A stretch of 64,000 nucleotides of DNA from Demequina sediminicola (GTDB taxonomy: Bacteria; Actinomycetota; Actinomycetes; Actinomycetales; Demequinaceae): positions 937,751 through 1,001,750 of the forward strand of contig NZ_BBRB01000001.1 in assembly GCF_000975055.1 (NCBI RefSeq), given 5' to 3'. Below are positions 17,689 to 25,911 of this stretch, in pieces. Below the pieces are notes generated by a model that had not been told where the DNA came from, searched no databases, and saw only the letters and a list, made by a program, of their open reading frames with translations. A program made the position numbers and the translations under genes. Numbering within the stretch: position 1 is the stretch's first letter; every line of letters starts with the position of its first letter.

Positions 17689-17990
17689 CGCGCATTTTCT
17701 TCCACTCCAGCCTCACGGCGGTGGCGTGTGCCGGCGCAACAGCACCGTGGTGAAGAGACCGCAGTGAAAGGCCTGTAACGCATAGGGAATTGCATAGGGA
17801 CGATGCTTGGGCTGAGCGCCGCCCACGGCTCACGCGGAGTGGCACTTTCTCGCTGTCTTGAGCCGCGAAGACAGCGAAATGGAGCCATTTGGCGTGAAAG
17901 GGGGCGGGTGGGGAGCGGGACGATGCGCAACAAGATGCGGAACAATAGGACCTGAACCGAGCGACTTCGCGCGACGAAAGGATCCAGGCC
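17688..17990. other. Intergenic region before the DtxR-type regulator
   Basis: Holds a diverged 62-bp element (17833-17894) and the leader of the regulator, with GAAAGGA about 10 nt before its ATG. No coding sequence is supported between 17688 and 17832. Confidence 0.6.
17833..17894. repeat. 62-bp palindromic element, diverged left arm
   Basis: The right arm 17871-17894 is intact. The left arm 17833-17856 keeps only its inner CGCTGT and scattered matches. Total length is again 62 bp. It sits 145 bp downstream of the half copy. Confidence 0.85.
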
Positions 17991-18650
17991 ATGGCGGGAC
18001 CCACCGTGACCGAGGACTACCTGAAGGCCATCTTCAACGCCTCCGAGTGGTCCGACGGACCCGTGACCGTGACGGCGCTGTCTCAGCGGCTCGCGCTGTC
18101 ACCGTCCTCGGTGTCTGAGGTAGTGAAGAAACTTGCTGCCCGCGGCCTCATTACCCATGTGCGGTACGGCAGCATCTCCCTGACCCCTGAGGGCGAAACC
18201 ATTGCGCTCGCGACGGTCCGCAAGCATCGGCTGGTGGAAACGTTCCTGGTCGACTATCTCGGATACGGCTGGCACGAGGTCCATGACGAGGCCGAAGTCT
18301 TGGAGCACGCCGTGTCCGACACGTTCGTGGAGCGTTTGGCAGAGAAGCTCGGCCAGCCCACTCACGATCCCCATGGTGATCCCATCCCCAGCGCGAACGG
18401 CGAACTCCCCGAGGAAACCCTGACGGCGCTCCCCGACGTCACGCCTGGAGCCGAAGTTCGCATTGCCCGGGTCTGGGACGACGACTCAGACCTCCTGCAA
18501 CACCTGCGTTCCGTGGGGCTAGACATCGGTACGGAGTTGACTGTCGCCGCTCACCATCCCGCCGCGGGAACTGTGGAGTTGATGGTCGCTGATGCGCCGG
18601 TGAGTTTGGGTCTTCCGGCAGCCCGCGCGATTCTGACCGCGCCTGCCTAG
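17991..18650 (+). CDS. DtxR/MntR-family metal-dependent regulator
   Basis: A 219-residue regulator. The N-terminal winged helix (TVTALSQRLALSPSSVSEVVKKLA) is followed by the dimerisation and metal-binding domain (HEVHDEAEVLEHAVSDTFVERL, with the expected His/Glu/Cys-type positions) and a C-terminal FeoA/SH3-like domain from about residue 150. Next to a Mn-type importer, it most likely senses Mn(II), or Fe(II), and represses 15059-17687. An iron regulator of IdeR type is the alternative. Confidence 0.88.
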   Translation: MAGPTVTEDYLKAIFNASEWSDGPVTVTALSQRLALSPSSVSEVVKKLAARGLITHVRYGSISLTPEGETIALATVRKHRLVETFLVDYLGYGWHEVHDEAEVLEHAVSDTFVERLAEKLGQPTHDPHGDPIPSANGELPEETLTALPDVTPGAEVRIARVWDDDSDLLQHLRSVGLDIGTELTVAAHHPAAGTVELMVADAPVSLGLPAARAILTAPA

Positions 18651-18831
18651 TGAACTCCTACCGGTGGACAGGGCGCGCAGATCGATCTACCGTCTGCGCA
18701 ACGCCACACAATAGGGTGTGGGCGTTCTGATCTAGGGGGCTGTACTGAAGTGAAGACACCTTTAAGACCGCTCAGGCTCAGGGAAGGTGCGTCGAGATCC
18801 AGTTGGCGCACATTTCCCGCATCCCGGTCGT

Positions 18832-19041
18832 ATGGAGCGTGATCCCGTGTTCGCGCGTGTGACGCTAGGAGCCCTCGGGATGGGCGTTGTCTTCGCGGTG
18901 GTTTACCTGTTGCTCGGGTTGATCACTGGCGATGGCGAATATTGGGACGCTTCCTTTGTGGCAATTGGCGTGATGGTTGGTGCTGCTGGCGGGTTTTTTG
19001 ACCACCGGAGGATCACCAAGCGCCGGAGAGCGGAACCGTGA
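18832..19041 (+). CDS. Small two-helix membrane protein
   Basis: The ATG at 18832 gives 69 residues; GTG at 18787 would add 15. Two hydrophobic helices (VTLGALGMGVVFAVVYLLLG and FVAIGVMVGAAGGFF) are followed by a basic tail. No family recognised. No good ribosome binding site is visible, so the start is uncertain. Confidence 0.5.
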   Translation: MERDPVFARVTLGALGMGVVFAVVYLLLGLITGDGEYWDASFVAIGVMVGAAGGFFDHRRITKRRRAEP

Positions 19042-19182
19042 CCTCGGCCGCGTGACCTGACTTCAGCATCGTCCCTCGCCTATGTCCTTTCCGACTCTCC
19101 ACGGATGTCGATCTGTGGCGCGTTGTGCGTCGTCAGGGTGAGACTGGGGACAGGCCCTTGCTCATTGACCTGGAGGTTCATC

Positions 19183-19539
19183 ATGAAATACCTGCTGCTG
19201 ATTGCATCGGATCCGTCGCTTCCATCGCCAGAACCTGGCGAGGACGGTTTTGATGAGTACATGGCTGCCTGGAGTCAGTTTGACCAAGATCTGAATGAGG
19301 CTGGCGTCAATCTTGGGGGCGAGGCGCTGCAGGGCGCTGAGACCGCGACGACGGTCCGGCACCACCAGGGTTCGACCACGATCGCTGACGGGCCCTTCGC
19401 GGAACTCAAGGAGCACTTGGGCGGCTACTACCTGATCGATGTGGACACTTTGGACGATGCGATTGGGTGGGCGCGCAAACTGCCGGTGGGGACTGGTGCG
19501 GTAGAAGTGCGCCCCATTTTCCCCACTGACGAGTTCTAG
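19183..19539 (+). CDS. YCII-related domain protein
   Basis: A 118-residue protein starting at 19183 with TGGAGG about 8 nt upstream. YCII pattern: MKYLLLIASD at the start, the conserved TTIADGPFAELKEHLGGYYLIDVD stretch seen in two halves, and EVRPI at the end. Such proteins are small alpha/beta dimers of unknown reaction, very often encoded directly before a SigJ-like sigma factor, as here. Confidence 0.88.
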   Translation: MKYLLLIASDPSLPSPEPGEDGFDEYMAAWSQFDQDLNEAGVNLGGEALQGAETATTVRHHQGSTTIADGPFAELKEHLGGYYLIDVDTLDDAIGWARKLPVGTGAVEVRPIFPTDEF

Positions 19540-19544
19540 GGGCG

Positions 19545-20807
19545 CTGACCGTCATCACGCCGGATGAGGCACTGTCGTGTGTCGCCCGTGAGGAGGGTGG
19601 GCGTTTGCTTGCCCTCCTCACGGACCGCCTGGGTGACTTGGAGATTGCACACGACAGTCTCCAGGAGGCGTACGCGAAGGGTGCGGTGACGTGGGCCGAT
19701 GCCGGCGTTCCGGACGATGCGGCCGCGTGGATTTACGTGGTGGCGCGCAACGCGGGAGTTGACCGTTTGCGTCGGAACCTGGCGGAGGGGCGGCGGGTTG
19801 CGACCAATGCGCGAGTGTTGGAGACAGCTGTAGCCGATGCCGATGCCGGTGCGGTCGAGGCAGCGGCGAGCGAGTCACGCATTGTCGAGTTGTCTGAGGT
19901 GAGTGATGAGCAGCTGAGGTTGCTCCTGCTGTGCTGTCACCCGGCGTTGTCGCAGGACACTCAGGTCACGTTGACGTTGAGGCTTGCCGGAGGGTTGACG
20001 ACGCAGGAGGTGGCTGCCGCGCTGCTGCTCCCGGAGGCAACAGTTCAGCAGCGCGTGGTGCGGGCCAAGCGTAAGATCCGCGCAGCCAACATTCCGCTGG
20101 TGATCCCAGAGGACCTGCATGAGCGCGCTGCCGTGCTGACGACGGTGCTGGGGCTCATTTTCAACGAGGGCTACCTCGCTCATGCCGCGGATGCGGAGAC
20201 GTTGACGCGCGCCGATGTGGCTGACCAAGCAATCCGCTTGACTGCGACAGCCGCCGACGCGTTGCCTGACGAGCCGGAACTCGCTGGACTCCTGGCATTG
20301 CAGTTGTTCCACCGCTCCCGTGAGGCGGCAAGGACGGATCGCGATGGCGCTCTCGTGAGGCTTGCCGACCAGGATCGGGAGCTGTGGGATCGAGCCATGA
20401 TCGGCCGTGGGTTTCGCGTACTGGCTGAGGCGATGGCGCAACGGCGTTTGGGGCCGTGGCAGGTACAAGCGTTGATCGCCGCTGAACATACGCGCACATC
20501 CACTAACTGGCCTCGTGTGGTGCGGTATCACGACCTTTTGCTGACGATGAATCCGGGTCCGGTTGCGCGGCTCGCGCGGGCTGTTGCTGTCGCTGAGGTT
20601 GAGGGGCCGGAGGCGGCCCTTGTGGAGGTCGACCAGATCGAGGGGCTCGAGAGTTACCACCTTGCGCACGCAGCAAGGGCGGATCTGTGGGAACGCGTGG
20701 GCGACCATGCCGAGGCGTTGCGTGCGTGGGATCGTGCTGCGGCGCTCGCGACCAACCCTGCCGAGATTCACTACGTTGAGCGCCGGATCAGCGCCTTGCA
20801 GCGCTAG
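19545..20807 (+). CDS. ECF-type RNA polymerase sigma factor (SigJ/DUF6596 type)
   Basis: A sigma-70 family factor with long C-terminal helical domain. Region 2 lies at about residues 20-90 (LLALLTDRLGDLEIAHDSLQ), region 4 near 140-180 (LTLRLAGGLTTQEVAAALLL), then a DUF6596/TPR-like part (FNEGYLAH, LLALQLFHRSREAAR). The frame is open only from 19530 and holds no ATG or GTG before conserved region 2. The CTG at 19545 gives the family's usual N terminus (TPDEAL..VAREEGGRL); TTG 19605 would cut into region 2. It forms a pair with the YCII gene. Confidence 0.85.
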   Translation: MTVITPDEALSCVAREEGGRLLALLTDRLGDLEIAHDSLQEAYAKGAVTWADAGVPDDAAAWIYVVARNAGVDRLRRNLAEGRRVATNARVLETAVADADAGAVEAAASESRIVELSEVSDEQLRLLLLCCHPALSQDTQVTLTLRLAGGLTTQEVAAALLLPEATVQQRVVRAKRKIRAANIPLVIPEDLHERAAVLTTVLGLIFNEGYLAHAADAETLTRADVADQAIRLTATAADALPDEPELAGLLALQLFHRSREAARTDRDGALVRLADQDRELWDRAMIGRGFRVLAEAMAQRRLGPWQVQALIAAEHTRTSTNWPRVVRYHDLLLTMNPGPVARLARAVAVAEVEGPEAALVEVDQIEGLESYHLAHAARADLWERVGDHAEALRAWDRAAALATNPAEIHYVERRISALQR

Positions 20808-21000
20808 AACGCGTCGCGGGGCGCCCGAGTTTGTGGTGACTTGCGCGGTACGTGAGTGAGGTAAACCTACCTATGGACAGTTTCTGCGGGTTGGCTTAAT
20901 CTGTACCCGGAATCACACAACAGGGTGGGGCTGCAATCAATAAATGGGGGTCGTAGCAGGTTGAGAACAATACTCATGGGGGGGCATCGCTCTTGGGGTT
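20808..21000. other. Intergenic region, no gene seen
   Basis: Contains a G-rich track (20977-20984) before the next reading frame and a possible promoter around 20895. No convincing gene or RNA. Confidence 0.4.
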
Positions 21001-21390
21001 GTGTCATATGAGTTTGGTGACCAGGGCCAGCTCGATGTTGAGGTTTCACTCGATGCGGGTCTGCCGGTCATGACAGACAACGACGTTGACGGGCCTTTGG
21101 AGATCTCTCTGCCAACAGAGGTGGCGGTTGCGGATGGTGAAGTCGCTTCTGATGGCACGGTGGTGCATGCCGCCGATCGAGGTGATGTTCACGCTGCTGT
21201 GCAGGTCCTTGACGATGGCGTGCGGTTACGAACCGTCCTTGAAGGCTCCGAGGCTCCCTCGACGTATTCGTACGAGTTCGCGACAGGAGTCGAGCCGATC
21301 TTGTTGGACGACGGCTCGATTGAACTAGTTGAGCAGTTCGACGAAGGTATCTCAGTGGTCACCGGCACTAGGGACTCGCGATGCCGGTAG
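21001..21390 (+). CDS. Hypothetical beta-rich protein, probably 5'-truncated
   Basis: A 129-residue acidic product from GTG 21001. The frame is open upstream to 20965 and reads GIALGVVSYEFGDQ, which looks like the end of a signal peptide region whose N terminus has been lost. The body (EVSLDAGLPVM, PLEISLPTE, YSYEF, ILLDDGSIELVE) resembles secreted beta-sandwich proteins of Micrococcales. An intact secretion signal is absent. It may be a decaying gene or a wrongly resolved start. Confidence 0.4.
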   Translation: MSYEFGDQGQLDVEVSLDAGLPVMTDNDVDGPLEISLPTEVAVADGEVASDGTVVHAADRGDVHAAVQVLDDGVRLRTVLEGSEAPSTYSYEFATGVEPILLDDGSIELVEQFDEGISVVTGTRDSRCR

Positions 21391-21572
21391 AGCCACTGAC
21401 GCAGTTGCCGCGTAAGGAGAGCGGAGCAAGTCTCTTACTCCAATGGTCCCTTTTCGGCGTCGGTTTGGTGATGCTCATCTTTGGTCAGTCCTCGGTTGCA
21501 GGCAGTTGGTCCTGGGTGCCGTTGGTACTTGCATTGATGATCTCCGAGCGGCGTTGGCGACGGGGTACGTAG
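21381..21572 (+). CDS. Small membrane protein, hypothetical
   Basis: A 63-residue frame overlapping the preceding stop by 10 bp. Two short hydrophobic segments (LLLQWSLFGVGLVMLIFG and WVPLVLALMI) end in a basic tail. No family recognised. A GTAAGGAG-like sequence lies inside its own 5' end rather than before it, so support is weak. Confidence 0.3.
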   Translation: MPVEPLTQLPRKESGASLLLQWSLFGVGLVMLIFGQSSVAGSWSWVPLVLALMISERRWRRGT

Positions 21573-21642
21573 CGCACCAAGCGCAGCCCTCGCGGTCGTT
21601 CTGTGATGCCGGGTGTGGAGTCGAGCGGTGGCCCCTCACACG

Positions 21643-21819
21643 GCGCACGCAGCAAGGGCGGATCCGTGGGAACGCGTGGGCGACCACGCCGAGGCGTTGC
21701 GTGCGTGGGATCGTGCTGCGGCGCTCGCGACTAACCCTGCCGAGATTCACTACGTCAAGGCTCGTGCCGAGGCCATCGCGAGCGCCGGAAACGAGAGAAC
21801 TTCACAGCCCGGGACTTAG
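21643..21819 (+). pseudogene. Duplicated 3' fragment of the ECF sigma gene
   Basis: Bases 21643-21755 repeat 20664-20776 of the sigma-factor gene with three mismatches in 113 bp. The fragment encodes the C-terminal helical segment (ERVGDHAEALRAWDRAAALA) and continues to a stop near 21819 with a slightly different end. It lacks a promoter and all sigma regions. The two copies lie in direct orientation 979 bp apart. Confidence 0.8.
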
Positions 21820-21892
21820 GTGCCATACCGACTTCCGTCGATATCTGACAGAATGGACGACGGTTCCAACCGCACAACTTCAGGAGAGACAC

Positions 21893-22912
21893 ATGGCAAT
21901 CGCCACCGTTGAGTCGTATTCCGCGATGCTGGACGCCGCAAAGGCCGGCTCGTACGCGTTCCCCGCGATCAACATCACCTCGTCGTCGTCCATCACCGCA
22001 GCCATCCAGGGTTTCGCGGAGGCTGAGTCGGACGGCATCATCCAGGTTTCGGTCGGTGGCGGTCAGTACGCCTCCGGTTCGACCATCAAGGACCAGGTTG
22101 TGGGCTCGCTCGCACTGGCTGCTTACGCACGTGAGGTTGCCGACTCGTACGGCGTCACCATCGCGCTGCACACCGACCACTGCCACAAGACCTACCTCGA
22201 CTCGTGGCTCAAGCCGCTACTGAAGATTGAGGCTGACAAGGTCGCTAACGGTGGCGCTCCTATCTTCAACTCGCACATGTGGGACGGCTCGACCGTTCCG
22301 ATGGAAGAGAACCTCCTCATCTCGGAGGAACTCCTCGAGCTGTCGCAGGCTGCCAAGACCATCCTCGAAATCGAGATCGGTGTTGTCGGTGGCGAAGAGG
22401 ACGGCCACTCGGCTGAAATCAACGACAAGCTGTACTCGACTCCTGAGGACGGCATTGCGACCATCGAGAAGCTGGGTCTGGGCGAGAAGGGTCGTTACCT
22501 GACCGCTATGACCTTCGGCAACGTGCACGGTGCTTACAAGCCCGGTGCTGTGAAGCTGCGTCCCGAAATCCTGGGCGACATTCAGAAGGCTGCTGCTGAG
22601 AAGTACGGCAAGGACAAGCCCTTCGACCTCGTGTTCCACGGTGGTTCCGGTTCAACCGCTGAAGAGATCGCGACCGCTGTCTCGCACGGTGTCATCAAGA
22701 TGAACGTCGACACGGACACCCAGTACGCGTACACGCGTCCCGTGGTTGACCACATGATGAAGAACTACGACGGCGTCCTCAAGGTTGACGGCGAGTGGGG
22801 CAACAAGAAGGCTTACGACCCCCGCGCATGGGGCAAGCTGGCTGAGGCCGGCATGGCTGCTCGCGTTGTCGAGGCCTGCCAGCAGCTCGGTTCTGCAGGT
22901 AAGAAGATCTAA
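21893..22912 (+). CDS. fbaA: Fructose-bisphosphate aldolase, class II
   Basis: A 339-residue zinc-dependent aldolase of glycolysis and gluconeogenesis. The start at 21893 follows CAGGAGAG. Motifs: catalytic HTDHCHK (Asp and zinc His), the zinc Glu in EIEIGVVGGEEDG, GNVHGAYKPG, VFHGGSGS and the substrate-binding NVDTDTQYAYTRP. Codon use is strongly biased, as in highly expressed genes. It is followed by a strong hairpin. Confidence 0.97.
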   Translation: MAIATVESYSAMLDAAKAGSYAFPAINITSSSSITAAIQGFAEAESDGIIQVSVGGGQYASGSTIKDQVVGSLALAAYAREVADSYGVTIALHTDHCHKTYLDSWLKPLLKIEADKVANGGAPIFNSHMWDGSTVPMEENLLISEELLELSQAAKTILEIEIGVVGGEEDGHSAEINDKLYSTPEDGIATIEKLGLGEKGRYLTAMTFGNVHGAYKPGAVKLRPEILGDIQKAAAEKYGKDKPFDLVFHGGSGSTAEEIATAVSHGVIKMNVDTDTQYAYTRPVVDHMMKNYDGVLKVDGEWGNKKAYDPRAWGKLAEAGMAARVVEACQQLGSAGKKI

Positions 22913-22927
22913 GTCCGACATTCGGCG

Positions 22928-22968
22928 CGTCAGCCCCGGGGAGTCGGACAGACACCCCGGGGCTGACG
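22928..22968 (+). terminator. Hairpin terminator after fbaA
   Basis: The arms 22928-22941 and 22955-22968 form a perfect 14-bp GC-rich stem with a 13-nt loop, starting 16 bp after the fbaA stop. There is no U tract, which is common for actinobacterial terminators. Confidence 0.8.
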
Positions 22969-23028
22969 TACGTCCGGCCGATGCGCGCGTCGTCTCCCGT
23001 ATGAGGCGTCACAGTGTGGTCGGATAAG

Positions 23029-23049
23029 ACGACGGGACACACCCGTCGT
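23029..23049 (+). repeat. Small inverted repeat in the purA leader
   Basis: ACGACGGG (23029-23036) and CCCGTCGT (23042-23049) form an 8-bp stem with a 5-nt loop, 42 bp before the purA ATG. It may be an operator or a leader hairpin; there is no T run. Confidence 0.5.
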
Positions 23050-23090
23050 ACCAAGCCCCCGGCGCGTACCGGGGTGAGGGGAGAGGGCAC

Positions 23091-24389
23091 ATGCCCGGAG
23101 TAGTAATCGTCGGGGCCCAGTGGGGCGACGAAGGTAAGGGCAAGGCCACCGATGTGCTGGGTTCGCGCGTCGACTATGTGGTGAAGTTCAACGGGGGCAA
23201 CAACGCGGGGCACACGGTCGTCATTGGCGACCAGAAGTTCGCACTCCACCTGCTCCCCTCGGGAATTCTGACGCCGGACGTCACGCCAGTCATCGGTAAC
23301 GGTGTCGTGGTGGATATTTCCGTGTTGTTCAGTGAGATTGATGCGCTGATTGAGCGGGGAGTTGACCCGTCCAAGCTGCTGATCTCGAATGCTGCGCACG
23401 TGATTGCACCGTATGCGCGCACGCTGGACAATGTGTCTGAGCGGTTCTTGGGTAAGCGCAAGATCGGCACGACAGGCCGCGGTATTGGCCCGGCGTATGC
23501 GGACAAGATCAACCGCCTGGGCATCCGTATGGGTGACCTGTTTGACGAGGAACTGCTGCGCGACAAGATTGAGGGCGCACTCGAGCAGAAGAACCACCTG
23601 TTGGTGAAGGTCTACAACCGTCGTGCCATTGAGGTCGATGAGGTTGTCGAAGAACTGTTGCAGTATCGCGACCGGCTTGAGCCGATGGTGACGGACACGT
23701 CCCTCGTGCTGAACAAGGCCATTGAAGCGGGCAAGACTGTGCTGTTCGAGGGCGGCCAGGCGACGATGCTTGACGTCGACCACGGCACCTACCCGTTCGT
23801 GACGAGTTCTAACGCGACTGCTGGTGGTGCGTGCACCGGTTCGGGTGTGGGCCCCACGCGTATTGACTCGGTCATTGGCATTGTCAAGGCGTACACGACG
23901 CGCGTGGGCGAAGGGCCGATGCCCACAGAGTTGTTCGACGAGGACGGCATTAAGTTGCAGACCATTGGCGGTGAGTTCGGTGTGACCACGGGACGCACCC
24001 GCCGTTGTGGCTGGTATGACGCCGTGATCGCCCGGTATGCGTCGCGCATCAATGGCTTGACGGATCTGGTGCTTACCAAGCTCGACGTCCTCACGGGCTG
24101 GGAGTCCATCCCCGTGTGTGTGGCGTACGACGTCAATGGCAAGCGCTTTGAGGAGTTGCCGCAAGACCAGGCAGATTTCGCTGCTGCGAAGCCCATCTGG
24201 GAAGAGTTCCCTGGCTGGACCGAGGACATCTCGAAGTGCCGGAGGTTTGACGAGTTGCCGGCAAACGCCCAGAACTACGTCAAGGCCCTGGAAGCCATGT
24301 CGGGATGCCGCATCAGTTCGATTGGTGTCGGCCCCGACCGCGAGCAGACCATCGAGGTTCACGACCTGATCCACGCCCGGGGCGAGTAG
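23091..24389 (+). CDS. purA: Adenylosuccinate synthetase
   Basis: A 432-residue GTP-dependent ligase joining IMP and aspartate, the first step to AMP. The P-loop [11 protein letters not shown] at residues ~7-17 contains the catalytic Asp, and GNNAGHTVV holds the catalytic His. IMP-binding [13 protein letters not shown] and the C-terminal base-recognition segment are also present. Full length. A GAGGGGAGAGGG tract precedes the ATG. A strong bidirectional-looking terminator follows. Confidence 0.97.
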   Translation: MPGVVIVGAQWGDEGKGKATDVLGSRVDYVVKFNGGNNAGHTVVIGDQKFALHLLPSGILTPDVTPVIGNGVVVDISVLFSEIDALIERGVDPSKLLISNAAHVIAPYARTLDNVSERFLGKRKIGTTGRGIGPAYADKINRLGIRMGDLFDEELLRDKIEGALEQKNHLLVKVYNRRAIEVDEVVEELLQYRDRLEPMVTDTSLVLNKAIEAGKTVLFEGGQATMLDVDHGTYPFVTSSNATAGGACTGSGVGPTRIDSVIGIVKAYTTRVGEGPMPTELFDEDGIKLQTIGGEFGVTTGRTRRCGWYDAVIARYASRINGLTDLVLTKLDVLTGWESIPVCVAYDVNGKRFEELPQDQADFAAAKPIWEEFPGWTEDISKCRRFDELPANAQNYVKALEAMSGCRISSIGVGPDREQTIEVHDLIHARGE

Positions 24390-24422
24390 CCCTCTGCATC
24401 GTGGGCCATGCGCCCACACATG

Positions 24423-24473
24423 AGCCTCCCGCTCCCTGGCCCGTTCATTGCGGCCAGGGAGCGGGAGGCTTTT
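24423..24473 (+). terminator. Strong terminator after purA
   Basis: The arms 24423-24441 and 24452-24470 form a perfect 19-bp stem with a 10-nt loop, followed by TTTT. This is the clearest intrinsic terminator in the window. Confidence 0.92.
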
Positions 24474-24619
24474 GCGTTTCAACATCGCTCGCCCGCCACA
24501 TGCCGAGCGAGACGAGAACACACTCTTGACCGTCGGTAGGTTCCCTCATAGTGTTCCGAACATGAACACCAATGGGGGGACCTGGAGCCTGGGTGCCAGC
24601 AATGTCGTGAGGGCTTCTC

Positions 24620-25237
24620 ATGCCGCGAGGAACTAGTCGCGTCCTCGGTCTCTTGTTGACCGTTGGCGTCTGTGGAGGCTGCACGACGGCCAGCGAGAGT
24701 CCACCGCCGGAGGCTCCAGTCGCGTTGAGTGACTTCACGGACCAGCAGGTCTTCTTGCATGAGTTGATAGCCGAGGCCGCTCTTGATGATCGAGTCAGTG
24801 AGTCGCAGTTGGAGACGTTGATTCGGTGGCGAGATATCGATGACACCCCGAATGAGGAGTACCGCGAGTCGATCCGTGTCTTTATCGGGTGCCTTGACCT
24901 CCAGGGAATTGATGCGGGCATCGTGGAAGACGCTCGAGGTGGCGATTACCCGGAGACCACGTACGCCGTGTACGGATCGCAGCCCATGGAGGCCAGCGAC
25001 CCATGCATGTACCAGGAGATTTGGTACATTGACCAGGCATACCAACTTGGCGACGGAGTGACGCAAACACGCATGAGGCGCGAAGAGGAGTACCTCCCCG
25101 AGGCGGTGGCGTGCCTGACTGACCTAGGGTTCGACGTTCCCGAGGACGCGACTTTTCGGGATCTCGAAGAGTTGGTTCCGGATACTGATGAGGACGGCAC
25201 GGTGTGCATGCTGCTGCCAGGCCGATGGGGATTCTAG
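24620..25237 (+). CDS. Putative lipoprotein, paralog of 25886-26503
   Basis: A 205-residue protein with a hydrophobic N terminus and a lipobox-like VCGGC at residues ~17-21. The conserved core (DQAYQLGDGVTQTR) is shared with the downstream lipoprotein, and the middle sections have the same order of acidic helices and two Cys (FIGCLD, CMYQE). No known family. It is an envelope protein, with function unknown. The two paralogs bracket a small secreted protein, so 24620-26503 looks like a local family cluster. Confidence 0.65.
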   Translation: MPRGTSRVLGLLLTVGVCGGCTTASESPPPEAPVALSDFTDQQVFLHELIAEAALDDRVSESQLETLIRWRDIDDTPNEEYRESIRVFIGCLDLQGIDAGIVEDARGGDYPETTYAVYGSQPMEASDPCMYQEIWYIDQAYQLGDGVTQTRMRREEEYLPEAVACLTDLGFDVPEDATFRDLEELVPDTDEDGTVCMLLPGRWGF

Positions 25238-25569
25238 AGTCCGTGCAGCTAGCACTGTGTGGACGAGGTGTTGGGCGGTGCCGTGCAGTGTTCTGCGCGA
25301 CGGCTCGCAGGGCGGTGACTGTTGCGGTCGCTGGACACATGGGCTCGTGAGGGTTCTCCCGAATCCGACAGAGACCGCTGACGAAGGCTTGGATTACGAA
25401 CACCTGGAGCGCGCAGTAGTTGCTGAACTCACCTCCCTGGTCGACGGCGTGGATCAACAGGGAGTTGTGCCCCTTTCGGCGGGACGCCAATGATGGCCCG
25501 GTGTCCCCTGGTATTCCAGCATTTTGGAATGATTGAGTCTGATCGTTTCGATGCCTTAATGTCCGCTTG
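25238..25569. other. Intergenic region with promoter and TTCCA/TGGAA dyad
   Basis: No gene is supported in this 332-bp stretch. A dyad TTCCA-N6-TGGAA lies at 25514-25529, and TTGAGT (25533-25538) with TAATGT (25557-25562) form a -35/-10 pair with an 18-bp spacer ending 7 nt before the next ATG. Confidence 0.45.
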
Positions 25570-25911
25570 ATGAAATATTCACAAGGGGGGCGCAGGAGCG
25601 CCAAGACTGTACTTATTGCGACGATCGCTGCGGCGCTACTGGCAACGGGAGTCAGCCCAGCATCTGCTGCAGGCGACCATTTCAAGTACGTGTACGACAA
25701 GAACGGACACTGCACGGCGCTGGGGTGGAAGCGCAGCACGTGGGCCAAGACCTCATCCACCACCTATGACCCGTGCTGGTACGTAGAAATCAAGGCTCGG
25801 CTCGTGACGCCCAATGACCAGCTGCAGGTCATGCCTTGGAAGATGGGGCGGGATTCGGCGAGTTACTCTGCGCGCATCGTGACTGATGCTTGGCATCGTG
25901 CCGCGTTCTAG
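25570..25911 (+). CDS. Small secreted protein, hypothetical
   Basis: A 113-residue product starting at ATG 25570 (a TTG directly before it is less likely). Basic N terminus, hydrophobic core, and the cleavage site ASA-AGD near residue 34 make a clear signal peptide. The mature part of ~80 residues has two Cys (GHCTAL, DPCWYV) likely forming a disulfide and many aromatic residues. No family recognised. Its 3' end overlaps the next lipoprotein by 26 bp. Confidence 0.65.
   Translation: MKYSQGGRRSAKTVLIATIAAALLATGVSPASAAGDHFKYVYDKNGHCTALGWKRSTWAKTSSTTYDPCWYVEIKARLVTPNDQLQVMPWKMGRDSASYSARIVTDAWHRAAF

Noticed and set aside
22779..24521. 580-residue minus-strand open frame across purA
   Set aside because: It is an antisense shadow of purA; composition is His/Arg-rich and matches no family, while the plus strand is clearly PurA.
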